Below are positions 11,759-24,516 of a stretch of 64,000 nucleotides of DNA, in pieces. Position 1 is the first letter of the stretch. The number at the start of each line of letters is the position of its first letter. Made by a program: the position numbers and the translations under genes. Under the pieces are notes generated by a model. It was not told the origin of the DNA, ran no database searches, and saw only the letters and a program-made list of their open reading frames with translations. Source of the DNA: Thermothelomyces thermophilus ATCC 42464 (Eukaryota; Ascomycota; Sordariomycetes; Sordariales; Chaetomiaceae); the NCBI RefSeq assembly GCF_000226095.1, contig NC_016478.1, forward strand, positions 3,772,001 to 3,836,000, written 5' to 3'.

Positions 11759-14700
11759 TTTAGCATTATAGATATAGGCAATAATGAAGATATAATATTA
11801 GGGTTATTATAATATAAAGATCACGACCTAGACATTAGCTAGAAGAATAGTAGCTACCTATAACCCTAAATAGAGTTATATTTGACTAGCGAGATAGGGA
11901 GCGCGTAAGGATCACGAGCAGACGATGCTTAGGGGAAGGCATATCTTATAGATCTACCGCAAGAGATAGACAGTAGCAGGCAGACCACTACAGACTCTAG
12001 AAGAAGCGGTATAACAATACTAACGTTACGACAAGAGGAACGAACTAAACCGCTAATAGCTATTCTCTCCGTTAATGAATACGGAGCACTATAATTAGAA
12101 TAGTAGATTAAGATAGAAGAAATTGCTAGTATCGCTATAGACGGAACCAAGTTTGTATACTATTAGAAAACCGAGAGATAAGACAAGACTAGGGAAGTAC
12201 TAAAAGGATATAAAGGATACCTAGCATTCGAACCGAAGTATCTAGAAGGATTACTGGAATACGGCCTATAGGATTACAAGATCAAGCTTAAGGAAGGAGT
12301 ATAACTAAAGTTCTTTAAGATTTACTATACGAGCTAAACTTAGAATAAAGAACTTAAGCGATATTTAGAGGAGAACCTTTGAAGGGGATATATCTACCTA
12401 TCGACATTGCTAGTAGGCTACCTAATCCTGTTTGTGCCTAAGAAAGATAGAAAGCTATAGTTATATATTGACTATTAATAACTTAACGAACAGACCGTAA
12501 AAAACTAATACCTATTACTGTTAATCTTATAGCTCCGAGATTAGTTATTAAGAGCCTGATATTTTATATATCTTGACTTGCTATTGGCCTATAACTATAT
12601 ATAGATTAAAGAAGGCGATAAGTAGAGGACGGCCTTTAGGACACCCTATAGCTACTACAAGTATCTCGTTATGCCATTCGGACTTATAAACGCGCCGGTA
12701 ACGTTCTAAGCCCTAATTGATCAAGCTATCCGACCCTTTCTTGACAAATTTGTAGTATATTATCTCGACGATATACTTATCTTCTCTAAGACGATAGACG
12801 AACACCGGAAGCATGTAAAAGTAGTACTAGACACGCTATATATATATAAACTATTAGTTAACAAGGAAAAGAGCAAATTCTACGTTAGGAGAACGGTATT
12901 TTTAGGATATAAGATATCCCTAGGATAAATTCGGATAGAACCTTTAAAGGTTAAAGCTATTAAGAATTAGCTACGACTGACGTTAGTTACGGAAGTATAA
13001 AGCTTTATTAAATTCATAAACTTCTACTAAATGTTTATTAGGAACTTTAAAGCAATTATACGACCTTTATATAAACTTATAAAGAAGAACGCTAAATTCT
13101 AATAGGAAGAGCAATATAAGTAAGCATTTACGTAGATTTATAACACTATTACTAAAGATCTAGTACTAGTACTGCCAGACCCTAAGAAGCTATTCGAGGT
13201 AGAAATAGACACTTTAGACTACGCTATCGGAGGATAATTAAGATAACAAGATAAACAAGGAAAGCTACATCTTATAGCCTTCTTTTTAAAGAAGCTTGAT
13301 AGACTATGTCTCAATTATCCGATCTATAACAAGGAACTACTTACGATTATCGAAGCTTTCAAGGAATGGTAACTATACCTTAGCGGCATGATTAAACCGG
13401 TATAAGTGTATACGGATTATAAGAATTTGCGATACTTTACGATGACAAAGGAGCTTAACAGACGACAAATACAATAGGTAGAATTCCTCGTAGAATTTAA
13501 CTTTAGAATCTATTATAAAAAGGGTAAAGAGAACGTATAAGTAGATATCTTAAGCCGACGAACGGATTATATAGAAGGACAAACGGAAATAATACTACTG
13601 TTATTTAAGGAATGAATAGATAGAACGCTATATTACAAAACGTAGATACCTATAGAAAATGATCTACTTAACTCGTTCCTAGAGTATTATATAATCTTTT
13701 AGGAAGAAAGGACTAACAAGGCATAGTATCAAGTAGCACCTAGACTAGTAGTACCTAACGGAGTGGAAGAAAGAGATAGGAAACTCTAGTACCAAGGCAA
13801 AGTATATATCTACAATAGGGATCAATAGCTATAAATGATTTAAGAACTCTATAAGTCGAAACTCGGAGGATACAAAGGAGTTATAAAGACTATCGCACAA
13901 GTTAGAAAATACTACGACTTTCTATAGTTAACGGCACGAGTTAAGGAAGTCGTACGGAATTACGATATTTACAATCGAAGCAAAACGGCACGATATAAGC
14001 TATATGGGCTACTTTAGCTACTGCTAATAGCTAACAAACTATAGAGTTTAGTTATGATAGACTTTATTATAAAGCTACCAGAATCTAAAGATATGGCTAT
14101 AGGAGTAATCTACGATAGTATTCTTACTATAGTAGATCGCCTGACTAAATAGGTATACTTCTTTCTCTATAAGGAGTCCTAGATAGTAAAACAGTTAGTA
14201 GACATAATCTATTAGCAAGTTATATTAGTATATGCTTAGCCACAAGAATGGATTACCGATAGAGATACTAAGTTCGTATTAAAGTTCTAGTAAGCGTTAA
14301 TATAACGATTAGGCATTAATAGCAAGCTATTAACGGTATATTACCTATAGACTAACAGATAAATAGAGTGACTAAACCAGGTTATTAAGCAGTATCTCTA
14401 CTCTTACATCAACTACTAGTAAGATGACTAGGTTATACTATTGCTAATAGTATAATTTACTTATAATACGACATTAACGGAAACGACTAAAGTTATACCA
14501 TTCTTTACAAACTATAGATATAAAGCAGACCTTAGGCAAGGATTAGAAGTCATAGTACCGAGAGCAGTAGTCAAAGTAAAATAAATATACATACTATATA
14601 AAAAGCTTAAAATAGAACTCGAGTTTGTCAAAACTAGAATAAAGAACTACTATGATAAATATAGGCTCGAGGGACCTCGCCTGGAGAGAGGAGACAAAGT

Positions 14701-15424
14701 CTACCTAATTATACGAAACTTATAAACCAAACGACTAAGCACGAAGCTAGACTTTAAGAAAGTTAGACCCTTTGTTATCAAAGAACAAATTTCGACATCT
14801 AACTACCAACTATCGCTACTATTATCTATACGACTATAGACAGATGTTTTTTATATTTCACTTCTTAAACTAGTACTAAAGAATGCTAAGGTTACTATAT
14901 ATATCGAAGTAGAGGATAAAGAGGAAGAATAGGACATTAAAGAAATTCTAGATTTATATATTATTAATAAGGAACTATAATATCTAGTTAAATGGCTTGA
15001 TTTCGGATTAGAAGATAACTTATAGAAACTAGTTAAGAATTTAAACTACCTTAAGAAACTAGAATAGTTCTATTAGTAGAACCCGGATTGACTAAAGGCA
15101 AACCTAAGATAGAACCGAAAACAGTGCCCTAGTTAATAACATTAACGCTACCATTAAGCTATATACCTAGAACTGCCTCCGATTCCTACTACCCTACCTC
15201 TTCCAATTCATCCAAAGACACAAGACCCCGGCGAACTATCTCCGACCCTCGAGATAATAACGATCGCTTCTAACGACGAATATAGTCTAAGCAAGCTAGA
15301 GACTCGTCTAGACGACGCTATACTATTACTAACGAATCGCGATCAGTATAGAGAGCCTCCTTAGCATCTTGTTCTAATCGGTCGAGGCGCTTTGACTTGT
15401 CTATAATACAGGATACTATAGAAG

Positions 15425-15823
15425 TTAGTATAGAAAAAATATACTAATAAGGGAATATAGACAAGACAAGACCGGAACCCTAAAACTGTTATACGACCTC
15501 CTATGACGAACGTATCTGCTATAATAAGAAGAGCTCTCTATTATATGGCAGCAGAGGCCGTAAGAAAAATAATAGGAACAAGGCATTACTTTAAACCCTA
15601 GCTTGTTAATAGTAGTAACTAGGGTAATATGCTCCTCGGTTTTTATAGACCTTTTTATCGAACGCTTTACTATATAAGGCATGTTATTAGTAGTATATAG
15701 AAGAAAAAGGGGAAAAACAGGATATAACTTATTTAGAGGTATTAGCGCTATTTGAAACGGCCTAAGATAGGCTTTCGGGTTAAAAGCCTTAAAGAAAGGG
15801 CATCGTATCACAGAAATATACAT
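15425..15823 (-). mobile_element. Outer-copy counterpart of the antisense cysteine-rich reading frame
   Basis: On the minus strand, antisense to the outer element's gag-pol and just inside its 3' LTR, the protein register matches the inner copy's frame at 4819 onward. The same MPCS opening and RRRSY-like context occur, with most cysteines altered in the way RIP would alter them. It is decayed. Finding it in both copies supports the frame being an original part of this Gypsy family. Confidence 0.5.
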
Positions 15824-16230
15824 ATAGGACGCCGCCTAAGCCGCCTTCCTTAGTAGGCTAATGAGATAATGGGCACGAATAGACTGATTAGAAAAGGATC
15901 ACGCTTGGCAAAGTGATCTATACACTATAGGATCACCAATATAGCCATGATCCTAATGGCAAAGGATCACTAAGTAAAGAGTGATCCCAGGATTATATAT
16001 ACATATAGATAGTCACTCGTTACGGTAGACTCTAGGAGTTTACTAGTGATAGTAACTTATAATCATAGTACTTATACTAAGTACCGTTGTTGACTATTAT
16101 AAGAGATAACTCTAGTGTTGTTATAAACCCTTTGGCTTTACCGAATCCCTTAGACGACCTGCCTGCTTGTCCCGCTTAATCTACCTTTGTCTGAACCCTT
16201 TTAGAAGAAGTCTGAGTCGGGTTCGTTACA
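15806..16230 (+). repeat. 3' LTR of outer Gypsy element
   Basis: It is 425 bp and pairs with 1096-1520. It ends GGTTCGTTACA immediately before the ATTAA duplication. Confidence 0.88.
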
Positions 16231-16235
16231 ATTAA
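16231..16235. repeat. Target-site duplication ATTAA, right copy (outer Gypsy)
   Basis: It is an exact repeat of 1091-1095. The interrupted Copia fossil resumes here. Confidence 0.85.
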
Positions 16236-19200
16236 TCTTAAACTCTTACCTTTATATACCTATAAGCCTAATAGACTAGTAAAGCAAGCAAGGTAAGAAC
16301 TGATCTTACGCTTAATTAAGATGCTTAATAGTATAAATCTACCTATAAAGCTCTAGTTAGAAAGCGTATAAGTAGTGGTATACTTATATATAATAAGCCT
16401 AAGCTATACTTACTCGTTTAGAACTCCTAATAAAGTACTCTATAGCTAGTTTAAATAGTATTTTCGCTAGTATAAACCTAGCTTAATAATTATATTAACT
16501 AGCGACTTATACCTAGATTAGAGTAGTATCTTTATATATAGATACTAGATATATATCCTCTATAAGGATAGGGAAGCTAAGCGGTATATAAAGAACTTTA
16601 AAGTGCTACTATATAGGCTAATAAGGTATCTTATAGGATATTATATATCTAATATCTATCGCGTTTAGATACCTAAGCTCGATAGGGTTATTATAACTTA
16701 TAACGTTTGCTTTAACAAGAAGACTTTCTACTATCTAGGCAAAGAGTAGCCGATAGAGTCGTCACTAGCAGTAGCAAGCTAGGAAGTTAATTAATTCGAT
16801 CTTAGCAAAGATTCCTAGGATAGCGATTTTCTCTAGGAAGCGTTATAATAGACCTAACAACTAGTAGAAGACTCTATTATAATAGTTTGGCTACCTCTAT
16901 TATAAGAGAGGCTAGCAATAAACTAACCTCTCTAATAGGGTTAAGACTCGGGGGTAAGGGAGCTCTCTAATATATAGCCTATAAGTAAGTAATTAGTTCT
17001 AGAGACTCTTATAGTAGAGATATAAGTAATAGACAAACTTACCAAATGGATAGAGAGCTTTAGAGGACTCTTAACCTCTAAATATACGCCTAAGCCCTTG
17101 GTAACTTGCCCTACGCTAGCTAGTAAAGGGGATGTCTACTAGGAAGAGAGTTTGAATTAGGGCCTTCCTAGTTACTAGCTGGTTAACCAGACGCTAGGGA
17201 GAGTAGGGGAGCCGTCGAATCTAATAGAGGAATACCTTCTATAGAAGAATCTAGTATACGCGACGAATGGACGGAAGAGCTAGGAGCTAGGGACGGTACT
17301 ACTAATATATTATACCTGGCTAGGCTGGAGGAGTAGAGCGTTAAGCGAAGTCCGGATTAGCTAATATATCCTCTAGAAGGTAGAAGCGAAGGAGAAGCTA
17401 TTTAGTAACCTCTTACGAGGGGAGGTAGAGGTAGGAGGAAGGCTTATAAGCCTAGGAACCTTATCTAGTTAAGTAAATAGTTATAAAATAAAGAGAGGGT
17501 TAATTACTATTACTCCTTTATCTATATAACCAAAGAACTCTAGTAATAGTTCTATAAGACTTATCTACCTAATTAATAGGAAGCTTACCTAGAGGACTAG
17601 AGTATAAGAACTATATATATAGTATTTGTTATTACTATATAATAGAAGGATACTATATACCTTAGAATAGCCCTAAATAAGCCGTATTAGTATATTAATA
17701 ATCTTACTTACGTTCTTACTAACTAGCAAGACCTATATAACTACCTATTAGGATAATAGTTTAAGGATACTATTTATAAGGAGATATATAACTTAGAGAG
17801 TAAGGGAATATGGAAGATCGTATTATATAAGTAAGCGAAAGCGCGACCTATCTTATTAAAATGGATCTTTACGTATAAGTTTAATAAAGACGGTTTCCTA
17901 GAGAAGTATAAGGCAAGGATCTATATACAAGGAGATCTATAAGATATTAGCTTAGTAGAAAGTATATACGTAGCTACTCTAGTGGTATAATCGTTCTATA
18001 TAATAATAGCGATTACTATATACTTCGACTTAGAAGTTAAATAGTTCGATATAGTATAAGCGTTCCTTAACGCCGAACGACCGGAAGACGATCCTATTGT
18101 CTACGAATTGCCAGAAGGATTTAAGTAGCTAGCGAAATACGTAGAGTTGCAAAGAGCTCTATATAGCTTGAGAGACTTGCTACTCTTATAGTATAAGGAG
18201 TTCTATAAAATGCTGTCAGATTCAGGTATAGAACCATCAGGCGAAGAGAAGTACCTCTTCCTAAGCTACGATAAACACGTTATCCTAATCTTCTATATTG
18301 ACGACTTCTTAGTCTTCTTCTATAAAAGTAACGCTATAGTGGCTAAGTATATAATAGAAGGAATCAAAGCTTGATATAACATCTATAAGTAAGGTAATGT
18401 CAGTTAGTTCCTTGGTATTAGGGTAATTCGAGACCGACCTATATATAAGATATAGCTAGTCTATAACTAATATATTAGAAAGGTAATAAGAAGATATAGG
18501 CTAGATATACCTAGTATATATAAGCTAATTCCTTTAAGCTATAAAGAACTTAAGAAGTTTAAAGGGAGCGTTACTAATATATAGATTAAAGAGTATTAGG
18601 AGCTTATTAGATTAATCCTATACTATATAGTTATATTATATCTAGATATTATATATACCTATTTAGTACTCTCTCGATACCTAACTAACCTAGGACTAGA
18701 CTACTTATTAGAGGTATGGCGAGTAGTAAGATATCTGTTTAGGAGCTCTTGCCTATTAATCTAGTATAGAGGTAAGCAAGCGCTAAAAAGTCTAACGCTT
18801 ATAATCGCTAGGGACGCTTTATATATAGATGATCTAGATATATGGTATTCGTCGTAGGGATACATCTTCTTCCTATTTAGAGGTCCTATTATATAGAAGG
18901 CGTTATACTAAGATACTATTATAACGTCGAGCACTAAAGTAGAACTTCTAATACTCTCTCTTATAGCAAGAGAGGCTATAGCGCTTAAAAGGCTATTCAC
19001 AGATATTGATCTTAAGCTTAGAGAACCCTAGAATATTTATTATAATAATTAGCAAATGATTAGACTAGTGATAGCTAAGAACGAACGTATTAATACTTGC
19101 CTATAGTATATAGATATCTATAATATATAGTTATACTAGAAAGCGGTAAAAGGAACATTTAAAGCTATATATCTACTAACTAGTTAGATACTAGCAGATA

Positions 19201-19290
19201 GGCTTATTAAATGACTTAGCTAATAAGCCTTCGAACACTAGAAGGCTCTCCTTAATCTTTAAGATATTAGTTATAGGCTTATATAACTAG
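16236..19290 (+). mobile_element. Ty1/Copia retrotransposon fossil, right part
   Basis: This continues the Copia pol from the left part. The integrase C-terminal region lies around 16,380-16,740, with a GYYISNIYRV-like segment. Copia reverse transcriptase runs about 17,800-18,500, with KARPILLKWIFTYKFN near 17,840 and the active-site YIDDFL near 18,295. RNase H with a KTKHIDIR-like area ends near 19,260. It is dead, with many breaks, and extremely AT-rich. It is the oldest layer of the nest, since both Gypsy elements lie inside it. Confidence 0.8.
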
Positions 19291-20430
19291 GGGGTAGAAA
19301 ATAAGTCAAATTCGCTAAATAAAATACCGCTTAATACTCCCTATCTACTATTATTAGCTATTACTAAGATTAATAGCCTTGCCCTTGCCTTCATCCTAGC
19401 TAGGTAACGACGTAATGCCTGACGTATTATTAGACGCGCTAATACGAGCATTATAAGCCTCCTTAATCTTGCTTAACTAGTGGAAGATATCGTATATAAA
19501 GTAGGCGATCTTCGTAAAATGCGTAAGTTTAGCCTTATTAAGCTTATACTCCTCTATATCGTCTATACTAGTACGTTTTAGGTCATTCTAAAGAACTATA
19601 TATAACTTCTTAAGATCCTATATATAACTATTAGCGATTTGCCTATATGTTAGGGGTAGAGGTTTAAGATCCAGGGACTTATAGAAGCCTTAGCTCTATC
19701 TAATAGAGCCTTTATTAAGTCCTTTACTAACCTAATGTAAGAAGTAGGATTACTATTATAGTTAATATAAGTATTACAAGAGCTATTAAACATATAGGTA
19801 ATTAGTATATATCTTCTTATATTTATAAGAACTATAGGTATAATAATAGTAGTAAGAGCTAGCACTAGAATAATTGTAACATTTACTAAAAGAACGTCCT
19901 ATTAAAGCTAACTATATATATATTATATAGGGCACCTTATAAAGCTCGCTAGCTATAATATTACTATATTTAGTTAGCTTAAACGATCTTAACACGACTA
20001 GCAAAGCACTAGAAAACTATAAAACTAGTATAAAATCAATCAAATAGAAATAATAGGAACACTTATAATTTAGAAGCTTTAGTATACTTATACTTTTAAG
20101 GCATTATAAGAGCAAGAGTTAACCTACTAGTAGTTATAGTATTTAGGATAGGCACACCTAACAAGTTATCCGTTAATTTAAGCATAAGAGGCGTCATCCT
20201 ATTATTATTATAATTAAAACTAGTAATACTATCGCTACTATAGTTACAAAGGCTATATTTAATCTATAGCTTTAAAGGAATCGCTCTACTATACTTGACT
20301 CTTTTAGACTTCCAAATACAGAAAGCAGGCCCCTAAAGGAGCTATCGAGGTAAGAGCGACAAAAGATATAACACTAAGAATAGTATTACTATAAAGCGTA
20401 GTTAAACAACTACCACGTATAACTAGGGGG
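19291..20430. other. AT-rich stretch between Copia pol and a candidate LTR; possible minus-strand frame
   Basis: No + strand pol similarity remains. On the minus strand, 19,865 down to about 19,330 reads with protein-like composition (for example ISPWILNLYP near 19,660 and LNKAKLTHFTK near 19,540), with interruptions of the sort RIP makes. It may be an antisense frame of the Copia element or a scrap of another retroelement. I cannot assign it. Nothing recognisable is seen in 19,900-20,430. Confidence 0.35.
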
Positions 20431-20870
20431 TGTGTCAGAAGCTGTAGAGCTTCTAAGAGTATTAGCCATATACGTGCTATAGCGTATAAGGCGTCGTTGC
20501 CAACGTATTGGCTAGTTCCTTTGTCTATAAATATTAGTCGTTTTGTCTTCTTTGTAGATAGTTTAATAAGGCACTGTCTCCTTCGTATAGCTACCCACTG
20601 GAAACTGCTTTTAACGCTCCCGGAAGCTCATCACTGCGTTCGGCAGATATGTATGTGCGACCTGCTGATAAAGTACGTTATTAAACTATCAGTAATTAGA
20701 CGCTTCTCCACATACGGTGGGCCATGCGGTCAGTTGATTCATACAGTCGTGCTCCTTCAGCAGTCCTTAGAAGGCCTCTGGCTTGCCTCGGCCTCATAAT
20801 TGATGTACCAATCAGGAAAGGGATATATCTTTTACCTATATAGTCGCAGTCTGTCAAAGTAGCCAAACCC
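20431..20870 (+). repeat. Candidate Copia 3' LTR (right end not fixed)
   Basis: After a purine-rich AACTAGGGGG, the sequence turns to TGTGTCAGAAGC. It has a TATA-like box (TATAAATA, about 20,526) and is less AT-rich than the decayed interior, all LTR-like. The partner LTR would be outside the window, so neither the end nor the family assignment can be confirmed. Confidence 0.3.
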
Positions 20871-20999
20871 ACCTAGAAGCAATTACGAAGTAGATACCGT
20901 AATTAGATATCAACATCATACAGAAAAGCAAGCCCAACCAGATAGGAGGACAAAAAAAAAAAAAACCTTCTGCACCCCCACGAAAGAACAGCCTGGCGT

Positions 21000-23900
21000 T
21001 CACTCAGTCCAGATCAGTACTCCTGTACCCAGCCCGCCCTTCCCGGCCGCCCTGACCGCACAAACAAAACACGGGCCTCCCGCCCGTCTGATGACCGCGT
21101 TGCGGCCCCGCTCAGAACACCACGCCCTCGCCAGCACCTCGGCGCCCTTCCCCGTGGCATTGATCACCATCACCGGCGCCTCGCCGTCATTCTCGTCGAG
21201 ATCGGCCTCGGGCGTATGCTCCTTCAGCCGCTCGATGGACCAGATGTTCCGGTAGTATTTCAGCTCGCGCATGTGGACCTCGTGGGAGGTGCCCTTTGGC
21301 CCGGGGTGGCAGGCAGGCGGGGTAACGAAGACCGGGTTGGTGTAGAGCTTGTAGGTGATGGGGTCGGGCGTGTTATCGTCGCGGCGGAAGACGATGCTGG
21401 CACGGTATTCTGTCTCGTTTTCGATGTCTAACATTTCCGACTCGTTATCCGCGGAAGCGGTGGCGGCCTTCTGAGCGATGTCGGTGCGGAGCGGCAGCTT
21501 GGTGAGTTTGATGGACTCGATGGAGCAGGTGCTTATGTCGCGCACGGGCGGCTCCGGGATGATCCATTTGGACGAGTCCTTCATGTCGGCGAGATAGGGG
21601 TTGATTTCCTCGTCGGGCCGGATGCGTGTGGCCGACCAGCGGTCGGGGGGCCCGCCGAGGTTGACCACGCCGTCCTCCGAGTCGGCCGGATGCTCGATGG
21701 GGGAGACGCGACGGGTTTTGATGCGGATGTGGCGGGGTTTGGCGGGTAAGGGGGGTTCGAACTGGACGGGCGGGCAGGGTCCGATCCAACCGCAGAGGGA
21801 GATGACACCGGGCAGACAGCCCAGCACGCGGCCCAGCACTGTCCTGACCCGCCAGTACGAGCGGGTGGGCAGCGACAGGCCGCACTCGTAGTAATGGGCG
21901 ATGCCGACCTCGTCCCGGATGCTCGGAGTGCAGAGGATCAGGGCCGTCATGATCTTGAAGGCGAACCATTTCCCCGGGAGGGTGAGGCCACAGAGCCAGT
22001 CATGCAGGTGGATGTTGATGGTGCCGCCGCCGCGGATGGTGCTGTACGCGTCCTCGGCATAGTCGCGAACCTCGTTGATGAAGGGCCACTTGATGCGCTC
22101 GGCGAAGTGGAGAAGACCCTCGACCTGCTGCTCGTGCACGAGCGAGTGCAGCTCCGGCGTCTTGCCCATAATCTCCCAGTCTTCGTCGAGAAAGGCGGAC
22201 CGCAGGTTGTGCGCCTTCTCCTCGTCGGGTTCCGTGTTGATGGCCTCGACGGCTTCCTTGATTCTCGCCTCGGCATCAGCCAGCCCCTTGCGCATGGCCG
22301 GGCTTGCGTCCTTGCCGGCAACCCGCAGTGCCTTCTCGTATGCCCTCTTTGCCCGCTTTCCTTGCCCCTGCTTAAGGATGGCCATGCCCATGCGGGACCA
22401 CGCCTTGGCGTATTTGGGGTCCAGCTGGGTCGCGACGTAGGCGTCCTCCTCGGCCGCTTCGAACTCGTTTATCCCGATGAGCGCTGCCGACCGGTTGCAT
22501 CGGTACACGGCGTTACCGAGATCGATCTTGATGGCCTCGGTGTACAGATCGACAGCCTTTTGGTATTCACCGCGCTTCATTGCGTCATTGCCTTTCTCCT
22601 TGAAGTCTTCAGCTTTGGCTTTCTCCTCGGCCGTCTCGGGCCTTTTCAAGCCCTCCGTCGGGATCTTTTGGTCGGTGAGGATGATCTCGACGTGTTTGAG
22701 CCATAGGTCGGATACGATAAGGTTGGCAAGGATTCGCTCGGTAAATCCCGAGTGAGAGCGGCCGCGGTCGAGGTGCTCCAGCCTCACCGCCAGCTCCCAG
22801 CTCAGGATGATCTGCCGGAGGAAGTTCCAAATGCCGATGCAATCGTCGTTCGCGGGGCCAGCCCATTGCAGGCCAACGCTGGATTCCGTCAGAAAGTTGG
22901 CAAAGATGTCGCTGCGGTTCAAGACGCTGTAGAGATCGCCGATCCATCGTTCCGGGTCTTTGGCGTATTTCTGGTCGTAGTAGACGATGCCGAGAGTGCC
23001 AACAAACTCCTTGAGATTCAACTCCTCCTGGGTTGGGTACCATCCAAACTTGCCCGATTTTTTTTGGATCTCATTTAGCCGGCGTAGCAGTTTGGACGCG
23101 CGGAGAACCGGGAGCTTCGAGTGGTTGATCATGATAGTCTGGTTCCTTGGTTTTGTCTCCTCAAAGTCCCAGCACTCGATGCCAAACCCTTCAACCGTGA
23201 CAGTTCCGGGATTGACATTCTCCAGCTTGGCGTGGCTCTCAGGATCAAGCAGTACGTAGTCCTCCGAGTCGGGTGACTCGTACTCGGACCGACGGGGCTT
23301 CTTCATATACTTTTTCCTCTTGTACATTTCTGGAATCGTTATCAATCAGCAATCATGGTCATGCCAATGGGGTCGTATAAGGTAAGTTACCGAAAGCCGC
23401 GTGCGACACGCCCACAAATCCCCTTTCCCTCTCCATCCACGAGGGCGGCCAATCCTTATCCTCCTTTTCGCCGTCCCAGTAGACATGAGCCGAGACGCGG
23501 GCCAGACTAGAAAATGGGCCGATGATGCTCGTGGTCAGCGCACCAGAGTTTTTCTTCCCGACGAACAACTCTAGGTCGTTCAGTCGCTTCTCCAGCTCGG
23601 TCATTTCAGGTTCTGTCTCCCGGTCACCCTCCTGATCATGCCGCTTGATCTCCTCGTCTGCTTCCTCGCGTGCGTTTGCGACGTTCTCGACCGTGTCTTC
23701 GCTGTCCGCGTCGCTCCGGGCCCTCGATACGGACAGCAGCTCGGTCCTGGCCGACAGTGACACACCCAATTCGTCGAGACGCATGCTCGCGCACTCGGAG
23801 AGCGCCCCATGCTCGCCTGCCGTCGCCTCTTGCAGGAGGGCCAACTCACGCACCTCCACCGCGGCGTCGATGTCGCTCCTCATGGCCTCGGCCGCCCGCG

Positions 23901-24516
23901 CTTGGGCATCGGGGAAGAGGCTCTCGAGACTGTCGTTGAAGGCGCGCAGTTCGGCGACGAGGACCGTGAACTTTCTGCGGTCGCGCACCGCCCACACCGT
24001 CCTGCGCGCGAGCGGCGTGTCGCGCTGCCGTTCCCGCGCGACCCTGCGCATGTTTTCGTAGGCACGCTTGAAGACGCCATGGAGGATGCGCTGTGTCTGC
24101 GACGGCGGAATGCCCGTCTCCTCGGATTCCAGGACGGTCGCGGCACCGGGACCGCTGGCGGGTTGCAGTCCGTATCGCTCCTGCAGGCGGCTCGTGTCTT
24201 CGAATGCCTGCTGAATGCAGCCGAGCACACGGATCACGGCGACCCGTATCTCCTCGCGGTTGAGTCGTGGATCCGGCTTCGGATTCGACACTTGGTTCGA
24301 TGCGTGGGGCTCGTTCGAGTCTCGTGAGACTATCAAGCTCTTCAACCCAACCGCGTCGCCCCAGCAGATCAACCGGACACGCTCAACCTCGAACTTTACG
24401 TTGAGAATCTCGTAGTCCATGCCAAACTGCCGCGAGGAATCGACCAGGTCATAAACAGCGACGGCCGTCTGCCACATGGCAGCGACGCCGACGACGAGTC
24501 CCGCAACATCCGTCAT
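21000..24516 (-). CDS. HeLo-domain / TPR fusion protein
   Basis: Two exons: 24516-23391 and 23329-21000. They are separated by a 61-nt intron with donor GTAACT, branch GCTGAT and acceptor CCAG that keeps frame, giving about 1151 residues. The second reading frame has no ATG of its own next to its upstream end, which supports the join. Residues 1 to about 230 look like a HeLo (prion-inhibition and propagation) domain: a hydrophobic N-terminus, then FGMDYEILNVKFEVERVRL and WGDAVGL. A Glu/Asp-rich, coiled-coil-prone linker follows. Residues about 616-715 hold three TPRs of the co-chaperone type (KEKGNDAMKRGEYQKAVDLY). The last 430 residues match a conserved fungal C-terminal region (PGKWFAFKIMTAL, GWIGPCP). 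HeLo domains are known as membrane-targeting death effectors in fungal incompatibility. A similar role, with the TPRs binding a partner, is my inference. The gene lies 130 bp from the AT-rich repeat block. Confidence 0.82.

Larger units (their letters stand above)
1096..16230 (+). mobile_element. Outer Ty3/Gypsy LTR retrotransposon fossil, interrupted by a younger copy
   Basis: This is a complete but dead element bounded by 425-bp LTRs and a perfect ATTAA duplication. Without the inner insertion and its duplicated 5 bp it is about 7.5 kb. Gag similarity starts near 1560. Reverse transcriptase lies around 12,350-13,100, RNase H around 13,190-13,560 and integrase around 13,850-14,850, all on +. 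A purine-rich tract precedes the 3' LTR. The coding region is broken in very many places, far more than in the inner copy, and the LTR pair differs by several tens of bases, nearly all transitions, so it is the older of the two Gypsy copies. Its gag-to-protease interval is split by the inner element at 4160. Confidence 0.88.

Noticed and set aside
23331-23345. Separate start for the TPR gene
   Set aside because: The upstream end of that frame is a TTG, not an ATG, and it lies inside a canonical intron joining it to the HeLo exon.
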